A stretch of DNA of 64,000 bases from Flabesymbios commensalis (Eukaryota; Annelida; Polychaeta; Terebellida; Flabelligeridae): contig OZ024914.1 in the NCBI GenBank assembly GCA_964017125.1, forward strand, positions 27,385,073 through 27,449,072. Reading direction: 5' to 3'. The position numbers and the translations under genes are program-made. This document shows positions 53,596-64,000 of the stretch, piece after piece; position 1 is the stretch's first letter; the number at the start of each line of letters is the position of its first letter. The notes beneath the pieces are model-generated. The model saw only the letters and a list, made by a program, of their open reading frames with translations. It had not been told where the DNA came from and ran no database searches.

Positions 53596-54940
53596 TTAAA
53601 GAACAGAGTGGCTAATCGTACGGCAGTCAATGGGAGCCCGTCATTTCGTAAACGAGGCTGCCCATAGAGTTACATTATAAAGAACGGAGTGTCTATGCGT
53701 ACGTGACCGTACGAGATGTATGTTTTGCTATTGATACGGGATCGCGTACACGCCACCTGTAATGCTATTCGTACGGATTAACGTACACTTAACCTGTACT
53801 GCTAATGATACGGCATACCGTACACACCACCTGTAATGCTAATCATACGGCATACCGTACACAACACCTGTATTGCTAATCATACGTGTAATGTACACTA
53901 CTCCTGTTTCGCTAATCGTACGGTATAACATGTAGGCCTATAACGTAAACGCACTTGTATGCGACTGTATAGCTAATATTACTTAGGTATTATTTCTCAT
54001 ACGTCATTTAATATGAATCAAACAACATCTGATAACTGAAGTATAGTAATCTATAAAGCTAATCATATGGAATTTAAACAGATTAATTAAGTACATTGCT
54101 TGGTAGTAACGTTAGGCTAGGTCTATTATTTGTTTAGGTAAAATTAAGTATACTGTCTATATTAGTATAGACCCTATATCCACTTGATTGTATAGCTTAG
54201 ACTTATCCCACTAGGTCTATTACTATTATAATATAATTAGAGTAAAATATGGGCTATACTTTCCACCTTTTGGACATGTAGTAATTAATGGCCTATTTAT
54301 GACGCTCCTCTGGTTACAAAATTTCTAGCAATCCCTTGAGAATTAACTGACTGGATACCGAAAAGCTAACTTTCATTTTGTACTATCATCAGTCTAGTCT
54401 ACAGTAGTAATATCGTCATGTTTGGTCAGCACTACAGCCTATCTAACACTAACAGGCTGTCAGTGCACGTTTCCGTATGATTAGCTCAGTAGATAAACAA
54501 TACCGGCAATACATGCAATACGGTTAGCGATACAGGCTGCCTGTACGTACCGCTAATCTCGTATGACATGTATGATTAGCGCAGCGAGCCTGCAATACGT
54601 TCACGTACGTTTAGCGATACAGACGGTATGTACGGGATAACGTACGCATAGCAAAATGAACAAGTGATACGGGCACGTACGTATAGCGCTATAGGAGGCA
54701 TGTACGGGATAACGTACGCATAGCAAAATAAACTAGTGATACGGTCACGTACGCATAGCGCTTTAGACAGCATGTACGTGATTACGTACTCTTAGCAAAA
54801 TGAACTAGCGATACGGTCACGTATGATTAGCAATACAACGAGCTTGTACGGGAACACGTACGAATAGCAAACTCGGGAAGCGATACGGTCACGTACGGTT
54901 AGACACTGCCAGTTGACGTACGATTAGCCACTGCCTTTAA
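53596..54940. mobile_element. CGTACG-rich inverted-repeat element, longer copy, flanked by TTAA
   Basis: The left end is TTAA then AGAACAGAGTGGCTAATCGT; the right end read inverted is TTAA then AGGCAGTGGCTAATCGTACG. Terminal repeats plus TTAA on both sides suggest a TTAA-specific (piggyBac-like) mechanism, but no transposase is present. Inside, the left side has TGCTAATCGTACGG-type units about 40 bp apart (53745-53935), and the right side has ACGTACGTTTAGCGATACAG-type units about 65 bp apart (54595-54900). Confidence 0.75.
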
Positions 54941-55086
54941 CGAAAGGAGGGTACCCCCCTCCACTTGGACTACAATCCTAGTGGAACTAGCAGATCTGTG
55001 TGAGCAGGTAAAACTAAATGTATTTTTCCGCCTCTCAAGTAATTTTTTACTTCTCAATTACGAATCATATAAAACTTAAACTAGAC

Positions 55087-56344
55087 TACCGTATTATCCC
55101 TAATAAACGCACCTCCCCTAATAAACGCGCCCCCCATTTTTCATGTACCCTGTATACCCAGAAAGTCAGCTGGCTTGAAAAAAAATACCGACACCAGCCT
55201 TCTGCGTGTAGCCGTGTCAACATAGTTGAGCCACGGTCAGTGTGTTGTGAGCGTGGGTGTAAACGCGGTATGCTACTGTTACATGTAGCCTACACATGTA
55301 GTTGTTGTACACGTTGTTTTAACACTGGGCCAAAGTCGTACAGGCGAACCGGCATGGAATAACACCTGTGTATGTTGGGTAAGTAAGTGAGTTGTGTCAG
55401 AATAACGACGGCGTGTCAGGTTTGCGTACAACGAGAGTAATCACTGTCCATTCCACTAGCTCAGGGATCATTGAGTCAAACCAAGGAATATTACAAGCGC
55501 CCCTGTTAAATTCCAGGCGTATTAATGCGACGCCAATGTATAGGCTTAATGCTAAGTAAGATTTGAAGCCTCTGATGACACGAAAAACGTCTGCCCCTGT
55601 TTATCGTGCTACCTCATGTTTTGGCCATCAGCAGTTGGCGTCCACTGGTCATTCAAATATGTGAGGTATGGATCTTGTTCTACTATAGTAGCGCCGATAC
55701 ACAGGACTTGATACGTGCTTAACCCCAGACGATCCAACAATGGCATTGGCCCATTAATGCTGTTGCAGCATTGAACCAATGTTGACAATGTTATTGCACA
55801 TGTATACATGAGATGATATATCATATATAAATGGCGGGCTAAGGCCGGCAATAGTAGATGACGTCATCAGGCCGGGGACGGTCTGCTGTGGCAGACATTC
55901 TGAGGCCTACACACTGTCTGAAATTAGACGTAAATTAAATCAGTTTGGCCTACGTCTTTTCAAAGCAATCATACAGTATGTCGCCGACGCATTTCTATTA
56001 TTCTAATGTATCTAAAAACAAATACCATATTTAGATATCGTCGTGCCCAAATAAGAACATTCCAAGATGAAATATGATGTAACTGCGTCGTCTAGCCTGC
56101 CTATATAGCGGGCCGTGGCTGCATAAGGTGTCAGCCTGTGTTAACATACCAGTTACACCTGCTGCCAGCGCGCACGAGTGGCGGCATTAGAGTGGATTAC
56201 ACGTGCAGTCAGTTCTCACCAATGTCGCATGGCTTAATGACGGCGCCGCGGCCGTGGAATACAGATTAACATTTTAGTGCACATAATAAACGCGCCCCCA
56301 ACTTCATCTCCGCGCCCGGCGCGTTTATTGGGGATAATACGGTA
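55087..56344. mobile_element. Element with ACCGTATTATCCC terminal repeats and TA flanks
   Basis: Left ACCGTATTATCCCTAATAAACGC (read from 55088, split: ACCGTATTATCCC then TAATAAACGC) is mirrored at the right by GCGTTTATTGGGGATAATACGGT (split: GCGTTTATTG then GGGATAATACGGT). The second AATAAACGCGCCCCC block is also mirrored inside. TA lies at both edges, as for Tc1/mariner-like or related elements. No transposase is seen, so it is non-autonomous. A small piece of the hairpin MITE family is at 55735-55800. Confidence 0.7.
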
Positions 56345-56464
56345 CTATAGTTGTATTATACTGAAACATATCACTGAAATCACTCATATTTACTGCCTAA
56401 TTTACAATTATTAGATGCTCGATGCTGTACCATGGTCACATGCCAGGTCATATTTTTCGTGGGA

Positions 56465-57134
56465 GGTCAACTCGGGGCTAACTGGGACAATACTGGCGGG
56501 GCTAACTGGGACAGTCCCAGTTAGCCCTAATGTGTCCCAGTTAGCCCCAGTTATAATAGAGCATTGTGTCCCACTTAACCGCTGTGGGTACTGTCATGTG
56601 ACCGAAATATATGTCTGCCTAACTCAATTAACATTTGTTATGCCTACTTTAGATTACAAGTATGTATTGGGGATGGACACAATGTGGTTGTTACTCATTT
56701 GGCCAAGAGTGCATCGGGGTTCAGCTGTTATTTTCAGTATTATTTTGTTGCAGTTTAAACCTTCGTGTTTAAAAGGCATATAGATGTTTATTTATTGCTC
56801 ACCCCCTTCAAATTATTTGGAATCATCATAGGATGCAGTATCTACCTTGTTTAATCTCTATAGATCCGAAATTGCTGAAATTTTAGGAGTGTCCCAGTTA
56901 GCCCCTGGCCATGACCTACTTAGCCCCATATACCAGGCAAACTGGGACACAATTTTTTTTTCTTAAAAATTATCCAATTCTGTATAGGTTTTAGTTGTCA
57001 CTTATTAAAGGCCCTTGTCACAATAACAAATATCATACCTAGTTTGAATGATTGTTTTGAATCTGTAACTCTTATAAATCGTTTGCTTCAGGGCGACAAA
57101 TGATAAAAGTTTCCCAGTTAGCCCCGGTCTCCCC
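56465..57134. repeat. Scattered GGGGCTAACTGGGACA motifs in both orientations
   Basis: At least eight copies occur: GGGGCTAACTGGGACA at 56474 and 56499, TGTCCCAGTTAGCCCC-type at 56512-56545, 56888, 57110-57124, and looser copies at 56920-56950. Two more lie at 53515-53545. Adjacent copies at 56499-56528 face each other as a palindrome. Confidence 0.7.
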
Positions 57135-57167
57135 TAAAGTTATATGCAGAATTACTAAAGTTAGGGC

Positions 57168-57265
57168 TAGACCATTTGACATGTAGTAAATGGAAAATAT
57201 GACATCCCACTATAAACCCATTACACTAATTCTGGAATTTTATAACATGTCAAATGGTCTAACTT
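57168..57265. repeat. Short inverted repeat AGACCATTTGACATGT
   Basis: AGACCATTTGACATGT (57169) and ACATGTCAAATGGTCT (57246) are exact inverses 60 bp apart. Confidence 0.75.
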
Positions 57266-57411
57266 TTGAAATATTGAAGCTAATTTCGCGATTTTCTAGC
57301 GAAGTTAGAACATGACTTGGAAATGTCCTGTGCAAAATTTCAATGAAATCGGTTCAGAATTGACGGAGAAATCGACAAATAGCATGCGCTCCAGATAATT
57401 GTGTCATAGAC

Positions 57412-58086
57412 ATTAGCCTGTATCCTAGACCTAGTAATAGGAATACGGGTGAGTTCTCCAACCGGTAAGTGCACCACATTTTTGGTGAGTTCACCACAAA
57501 CTGTATACAGTCCATGGCCCAGACACGGTGGACGACTCAATTGAATTTGAGTCGGGATCTAGCCAACATCGCACTGCGGTTACTGAATGGCCGTAAAACA
57601 GCAGGGGTCGCCGGACGAGACGGGAGATAAGTGATTTAATTAGGCAGTATCGCCAGACCACATGAAAATAAATATCTGGTGTGCCCAGCTCTCTCTCTAG
57701 ATATATATCATCATCATCGGGGTTAGGTACTATTCTTTAAAATAGACATTAAAAAAGATCGATTCGAAGCTGTGGAATATCATTAAAATGATACATAATT
57801 CTGTGATATATGTGAAAAAAATGAAATATAGCAATTGAGATACATATACTCAATGAACTTAGTACTCTTCTTCAAAAGCGATTTTAAAATAGGCAATTTT
57901 TCAGCCTGAAATATCATGAAATTAAAAAATAAAGCTATAAATATGAACACAATGAAGGAGTTGAGAAGTATCTACGATACTCAACTATTTTAGTTTTAGT
58001 TTATTTATTACAGTGCCAATTGTTTTATATAACTGTTATTCATATGATAGATAATAGTCGGGACTGTTAGGGGGGATTTAGGGTGG
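57412..58086. other. Intergenic, nothing recognised
   Basis: AT-rich DNA. TTGGTGAGTTCACCACA near 57483 is a small palindrome. No gene signature. Confidence 0.35.
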
Positions 58087-59071
58087 AATTGTGTAAATTA
58101 GACTACAAGCATGAAAATTTGCACTGTATACATAGTTTTGGACCTGCTGAATTTAAATCTGCCGGGAACCGAAGCCAATTCTTAAAGGGGACGCCGTATT
58201 TGACAATTCAAAATAGCCGCCACCTCAAAATAATTGTCTAATTACTAGCCAACCAAAGTCACAGAATTACAATTATAAATACAAATTAGATGGGTTTTTT
58301 ACAGAAAGCGATTCCAAATCAGTTGCCCACTTGGCAGTATAGCATTGACTGTCATCACTATAAGTTTGGAAACAACTCTTTTCTTAAAGAATAGCATAAA
58401 TATACAAGTTTACTCTAATATACTTATGTGTAAACGCTAATGAGTACAGGCACAGCATGTGGTATTATTGATACAGTGTTAATTGTTGCTTAATTTGCTG
58501 CCTTTTTGTTTGTGTTGATGGTTTTAAGCCGGCTTTTGTTGAGCAATAAATCTCAATTTCAAGTGAAAGGCTAGCCCATGTCAAAGAGTAAGATAAAAAC
58601 ACTTTTCAGTTTAAATTTTTCATTCTGATTATTTACAAGCGGCCATATGGGACTTTGCGATATGACAGTACCATTCGACTATACTTAACAAATACGCTTA
58701 AACATCAAAATGAGCATCGTTGGTGTCGGGATCTTTGGAAAAATGCTTTGATTGTACATAAAAGACATTTTGTTTGGTACGTAAGTTATTGAATGGCGGC
58801 CATCTTGTATTTTCCACTATGTCAGTCTTAGTTGTGGTTACTATTAAATATGCACCAGTAATGTCTAAAACCTCGAATGTTTTTTTGTATTTATGCAAAT
58901 TTTACATGGCCAGGAAAAAGGAAATCTTTTTTTTTTGTGGAGGCCTTTTAAAATGTCAAATACGGCGACCCCATTGACAATCGGCTTTGGCTCCTGGCAG
59001 ATTTGAACTCAGCAGGTCCAAAACTATAAGTGTGCAAAATTTCATGCTTGTGGACAATGTGCACAATTTAG
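58087..59071. mobile_element. Inverted-repeat element, about 985 bp, about 140-bp arms
   Basis: 58087-58230 (ACAAGCATGAAAATTTGCAC, ATAGTTTTGGACCTGCTGA, GCCGTATTTGACAATTCAAA) matches the reverse complement of 58930-59071 in the same order. A further direct copy of the inner word (AATGTCAAATACTGCGATC) is at 59117-59150. It is non-coding. Confidence 0.75.
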
Positions 59072-61089
59072 TTGGCCAGTGATAAGAAAATCTGTGTTTT
59101 TGGGTGGCGGCCATTTTGAAATGTCAAATACTGCGATCTCATTGAGAATCGTATAAGCCTATAGAGAAATAATGCCAATATCATTATATTTATCATAGCA
59201 TGATATAATTGGTCTCAAATATATAACAGCTACTTCATCAATTAAACCTGTATATGAGGAGAAATATTTAAAGAACACCAACGTGCGTGCCACTTTTTAT
59301 ATGCCCTCATTTCCGTATGCAAAGGAATCTTTTTGGGGTCAGGGTAATTATCACAGTCCTATCAGCGTGTCTTATCATAACAGAGCCACACGTAGTAGGT
59401 CGTAAAATACTGCCATGAGAGTGGGGTCTGCTTAATACGATTTCGGCCGGGTCTAGTCAACGGAGTGTATAGGGGGGTCTTATTCTAAGTGTATTGGTGT
59501 GTTCACCACAACAGCACTGCAGAGATATGTAACTATTATGTTCGCCACAATTAGAATTACCAGTAGCATGTTTAATGTGTTTCATTAATTTCTATAATAA
59601 AATAATGATTTTTATTATTTAGAATAATAGTAAATAAATAATATACAAATAACATCGGGGCCTGGGCCTACGTGTAATTAACAGACGTGGTGTGTTGGAA
59701 TAATTAGTAATATATTAATAGTAATGAAATATATTTATTTTATTATATAGGCTACAGGGGTGTCAATAAGAATAAGAGTTGCAGGTGGAAACGTAAAAGT
59801 AGGGAGTGGAAGATATTTGAGGGATGCACATGCAAAACGGCATAGTCATTACAAAGCAGCGCGGCCGCAGCGCTTTGTAGGAGGGTGCAGGGAGGGGGTT
59901 CGAAACCGCCCACCTTCGGGGAATTTTTTCGAAATTTTAGATGCTCCGAGATACATAGGCCTACTACTACTAGTGCATATCTGAGCCTCCTTTTTATCCA
60001 GTAGGAAGCATATATATTTATTGGTTTTCAATTCCCCAGACAGTCTCAGTCCCCAATGCTGTCAGATTCAGGCTTTTCCTGTCTTAATTAGTGTCTGCAT
60101 CACAATCATATTTGTTCAAATTTTGGGACGGCTAATTGTAGGCCCATGTGTAACAATGGTGACAGTAGGCTACTGCCTACAGACTGATCACATAGCTTGG
60201 ACTGGCCATGTCATGTATATAAAAAGGGTGAAAAGTGTTGCCACAACACCTTAATAGCCTGAAAGATCAGGGGTTTTTTATAAGAAACCTTAATTGTCAG
60301 GAAAAACACATTACTTTTTAAAAAAATAGCAAGGTAAAAAAAAAGTCAGGAATTTTTGTTTTTGAAATTTTATGACAACTCAGAATTCCTATTCATAATC
60401 TATAAAGTTAAAGATAGGATGGCATTTAAATAATAATTGAATTTTAAGTTGGCTCTCAGTGTTGTGACCATTACACTGACTATATAGTAGAAGTCACATT
60501 AGAACGTGCAAAATGCCGTTGCATGTTTTTTTCTGGCTGTTTTCAAACTCTATCAATTTCCATGCACTTTTTTAAACCCTCTTTGCAATTCATATTCTGG
60601 GTGATTAGCTTTTAAGATCACCTGGCTGTATTAATATATATAACTACTATAAATAAAAACCAGTCAGTCTTCTCAGATCCCACTATATATATCTAATTTC
60701 CAAGCCGAAAAATATCATATCATCCATTATTCACATCTGCACCAGTCCAGTCTTGATACACGCAGAGAGTATAGCTCAAGCCTGGACAACTAGTGTGTAC
60801 AGGAACTGTATATTAGAGAGGGGTTATGTTAACATGAATATTTATTAATGCCTGTGAATGACGTTAGCGGTGACCAATCACAATGCGCGGCACAGATTTC
60901 CGATACTGTCACACCCGGGGTCAGACGTTTTGTTTAGGTTGCTTACCAATGTGATTGGTCCGAAGATATTTGTATCTGGGCTGATGACAGTATAACGTGA
61001 GGCCATGGGATTGCGTGCTGCAAATCACATGGCAGAGTGAAGATGCCCGACCGGATGAATTTAAAAAACAAAAAAACAAAACTTTTCAA
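59072..61089. other. Intergenic; GC-rich repeat-like patch and paired CCAAT boxes
   Basis: 59850-59960 is a GC-rich patch with GCGGCCGC and GGGTTCGAAACC, perhaps part of a retroposed unit. At 60872-60960 two 11-bp inverted words (GACCAATCACA and TGTGATTGGTC) place CCAAT boxes on both strands around a CpG-containing stretch, as in some promoters. No gene is seen next to it. Confidence 0.35.
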
Positions 61090-62153
61090 TGTTTTTTTTT
61101 GTGGTGTCCTTCCATTTGCGTTTTAAATATGGCCACCTTACTGATTTTGTAATTTATTGGCTTTTAGTATCAGTTGTTCATCAGATGTTTTTTTTTTAAG
61201 AAAAAACGTGCCAGATACAACCACATATGCTGCAAATTTTATGCAGCAGTGTAAGGGTTGAGCTCCTCGCGCTCGCTAAGTTAAGATTTTTGAGAGAACA
61301 ACCAGATGATTTTTTTCTGTGGGGAACCCTGCATTATTTCAGTGTTGAAATATGCCAAATCGCCGCCTGTAGTGCCGCCAATATGTGGCATTAGGACCCC
61401 CAAGCTGAAATTGTGAGCTGTGCATTGCTACATTAGTTTCACCCGACTATTCAGCATTTTTTGAAGAGAGTTTAGTGAGAATGATCGGAATACCATGACC
61501 CAAACCATGTCAACAACATTTGAATGACTTGAAATCAAGCTGCTGATGGCTAAATGTAATTGAAATGTTTCTGATTCTTATAAACAGAATATTTGCCTAA
61601 TAAATCGTTGTGGAATTTTAGTTTTATTAGGCCACTACCATCACTAATATGCCGTGGCCTGGGTTGGCTTCCATGTAAACATGCGCGCACACTCTCAACG
61701 AAGATGGGACGCCGATATAATGTTGGTCCGTCATTTACAACGCTGGCCTCAAACGACACGGTGAAAAAGCAACTGTAACCAGTGGCAAAGTATGAGTGAT
61801 CGATATATTGTGGAAGGCACGGGCAGCGTGCTTGCAGGGCTAGCTATCCCAACCAGACAAATAAGAGCTGCAAACAGCGACAAACGCCGAAAAATCGTCC
61901 ACAAAACAAAGCATGACAGAAACAACGACCACACCAAAAAAAACCTCCGCAAATCATGACAAAAACAGCGACAACCACGCAAAAAATGTTGAATAGATGT
62001 TGGTAGATATAAGCACTTCCTAGAAGATTGTACTGTAAAATAACTTTAACCCTTACACCGAGCACTGCATAAATTTGCAGCATGTGTGGTTGTCGACTAA
62101 GTAATATCTGGCACGTTTTTTCTTAAAAAAAAACATCTGATGAACAACTGATA
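61090..62153. mobile_element. Inverted pair of the CAGTTGTTCATCAGATG repeat enclosing about 780 bp
   Basis: 61150-61262 and the reverse complement of 62046-62153 match over ATCAGTTGTTCATCAGATG, AAGAAAAAACGTGCCAGATA, ATGCTGCAAATTT and GTGTAAGGGTT. The right edge directly abuts the start of the foldback arm at 62153. The interior has no recognised coding region. Confidence 0.65.
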
Positions 62154-64000
62154 GGCCGGGAGCAAGATCTAGCCCTCGTACTCACAAAAGAAATTTTCAC
62201 TGCAATTTTTATTTAGCTTGACCATTGGGACATAGCGAGTTTTGGTTTTTTTTCGCCAAACAGGACGCTTTAAGTCCTAGGACCTATTTTACCATTTTTT
62301 AGAAAGACACCAAAATAAAATTGACAGCAATTCGAAAAATTGATCAAAATAGTAGAAGTTTTACTTATTTTCACTATTGTTTTATTCATAGCCCTCGGCC
62401 ATATAAACATGTAGGTCACTGAAAAATATTTGTGCCAAGATTTCAGTTTGAATATATTTTTTTCAACCCTTTTATCAATACGGGCGCCTGAAAAATACAA
62501 ACATCATAAAATATGTGTCAAGTTTGGAAATCTGTTATTTTTGTTGAGTGCTACTTAGAAGCAATCTAATTCGCAAAAAGTGTCCCCATTATGTCCCCAG
62601 GATACCGGAAGTTAAAATGTTAGAAAATCTAGGACCAATTTTTTTTATAACTACATATTTAGGACACGCCCGTCATTATCGCTAACTCTAATTTGCGGTA
62701 AAATTCAAATGTGCTGATATCTCTGCCTCCAATAGGCTATTATAATGAAGTTAACTCTTGCTGTGGATATTTATCATAATATTTATTATGAATATTTTAT
62801 GCGAATCTCATATATAGATGTTTATGTTTACATGTTTATGAAGAAATAATATATAAAATGACACTTTGAATGCTAAGACCAGTGTATACAGTGTATATAT
62901 ACTGTGGATATTTAATATTGTATGTAATATAAACATTTACTATTAGTCTCATATTGATGTATATATGTTTAAGTATTTGATGGAAAACAAAATATTATGT
63001 ATAAAGACACTTTGAATGCTAAGGCTGAGTTTTTTTTTAAATAAATCTGAAATAATGCATAATAAAGCACAATGCTGAAGACTTGTATGTTGACCAATGT
63101 GGCGGTATCCAGATATCCATATGATTATAATATGCACAGGATAAATATATTATATTTAATATCTGACTTGAAAAACAAGATAACATTTAATTGTTTTATA
63201 CAGTTTGAATGCTTGGGCAGATTTTTTGTTTGTAAAATGCTATAAATAATCTGACTATTATATTGATTTGTATACATATTTTATGGTAGTCGCATATTGA
63301 TGTTTAGTTATTTATGGAGAACAACAGTAATATATATAAATACACTTTGAATGCTAAGGCTATTCAGTTTTATTTTAATACATACTGGAACAATGCTTGA
63401 GATTTAATATGTGGTATATTGAGCATTATGGGCGGGCGCCTTGATGCCGTGGTTAAAACTGCCTGCTTGGGAAGTCGGAGATCGCGGGTTCAAACGCCAC
63501 TCTTGCCTCCGAGTTTCCAAGAAACAAAATGTTTCTTCCCCGCTCACTCGTAATGATACAATATGGTGGAGAGCCTCCGTGACCAAGAGGTAGCGTGCTC
63601 GACCTCTGACCTCATCTCATTTATCAACCTATAGATATGTGCACAAAGGTGGCCTAAAACCCCATTCATTTCATTTCATATTGAGCATTTTGTCATCAAT
63701 ACGAGTATCCCCACAGATTATAATAAAAAAAGACAAGATAAATAGATTATATTTAATAAGTGACTAGAAGAACGAGGTGGGGTTAACATTTAATGGTATG
63801 CGCCGAAGCAAACAAACATGGGTGTATTGATACAAATCACCAGGACAAATGCAAATTTGGTGCTGATAAATAACCATTCCACCAACTTTACTAAGCTTCG
63901 ATCTCTACCCAAAAGTTATAAGCCTACGTGTTTGTGAAAAAGCGTTGCATACATGTCTCTCATTAGGTGAACATATTTATAATAAAGCTGATTTTCGAAA
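62153..64000 (+). repeat. Third copy of the foldback arm, running off the window
   Basis: It begins TAGGCCGGGAGCAAGATCT, like 10827, and follows the arm to ATGCGCCGAAG (63810). It continues to about 63935 with sequence matching, inverted, 13920-14060. It combines features of both arms at 10.8-15.7 kb. The opposite arm, if present, lies beyond the window. Confidence 0.85.
63428..63677 (+). mobile_element. Same SINE in the third arm, same target duplication, shortened middle
   Basis: Flanked by ATATTGAGCATT at 63416-63427 and 63678-63689, as in the other two arms. Head, linker and tail are present. About 40 bp in the second tRNA-like unit is missing compared with 12072-12359 (GACCTCTGACC runs straight into TCATCTCATTT). 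Confidence 0.85.

Larger units (their letters stand above)
53387..57411. mobile_element. Outer inverted-repeat pair of a nested 4-kb block
   Basis: 53387-53492 (GTCTATGACACAATTATCTG, then GGACATTTCCAA) is matched by the reverse complement of 57298-57411. Inside these, AGACCGGGGCTAGCTGGGAC (53511) faces GTCCCAGTTAGCCCC-type words at 57113-57134. Two other elements lie between the arms, at 53596-54940 and 55087-56344. No transposase is seen. Confidence 0.65.

Noticed and set aside
60872-60960. Bidirectional promoter from paired CCAAT boxes
   Set aside because: No adjacent gene on either side; the 11-bp pair alone is not enough.

Overview
This is an intron-bearing, AT-rich eukaryotic (metazoan) genomic window dominated by repeats. 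The palindromic octamer TAGGCCTA recurs throughout. A single undivided SNF-type snRNP gene is present, and there are foldback-type elements like those described from sea urchins. Together these suggest a marine invertebrate, perhaps an echinoderm or another non-vertebrate deuterostome. That assignment is inference; nothing here fixes the species.

Only one clear host gene is present. It is a U1A/U2B''/SNF spliceosomal protein gene on the minus strand (28074 to 21658), rebuilt here as six exons encoding 246 residues. Its introns are filled with diverged repeats. A second long open frame on the plus strand (32523-35408, 961 codons) looks like an intronless RNase H-fold transposase, or a protein derived from one.

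Layout. 1-1000: no gene. 1000-5870: broken Ty3/gypsy-like fossil (minus strand) carrying a 106-bp inverted-repeat insertion. 5870-10826: intergenic, with MITE and SINE copies. 10827-15751: a foldback element with two 1.66-1.69 kb inverted arms, each carrying the same SINE at the same site. 15882-19790: small repeats and a cluster of hairpin MITEs. 21658-28074: the SNF gene. 28585-31850: an inverted-repeat pair, a 51-bp palindrome and a CGTACG-rich element. 32523-36420: the large open frame and its 3' flank. 38279-39346: AT-rich foldback element. 39838-52650: a block bounded by inverted matching cores, holding a 39-bp minisatellite of about 4.6 kb (40297-44870), two broken LINEs in opposite orientation (46100-48225 and 48750-50660), and the same minisatellite inverted (50830-52260). 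53387-57411: nested inverted-repeat elements. 58087-59071 and 61150-62153: two further inverted-repeat elements. 62153-64000: a third copy of the 10.8-kb foldback arm, running off the window.

The most noteworthy features are the foldback family with its fossil SINE marker, the inverted minisatellite pair with a 1868-bp higher-order duplication, the CGTACG elements, and the 961-codon open frame. All positions and motifs were read by eye. No alignment or database search was run.
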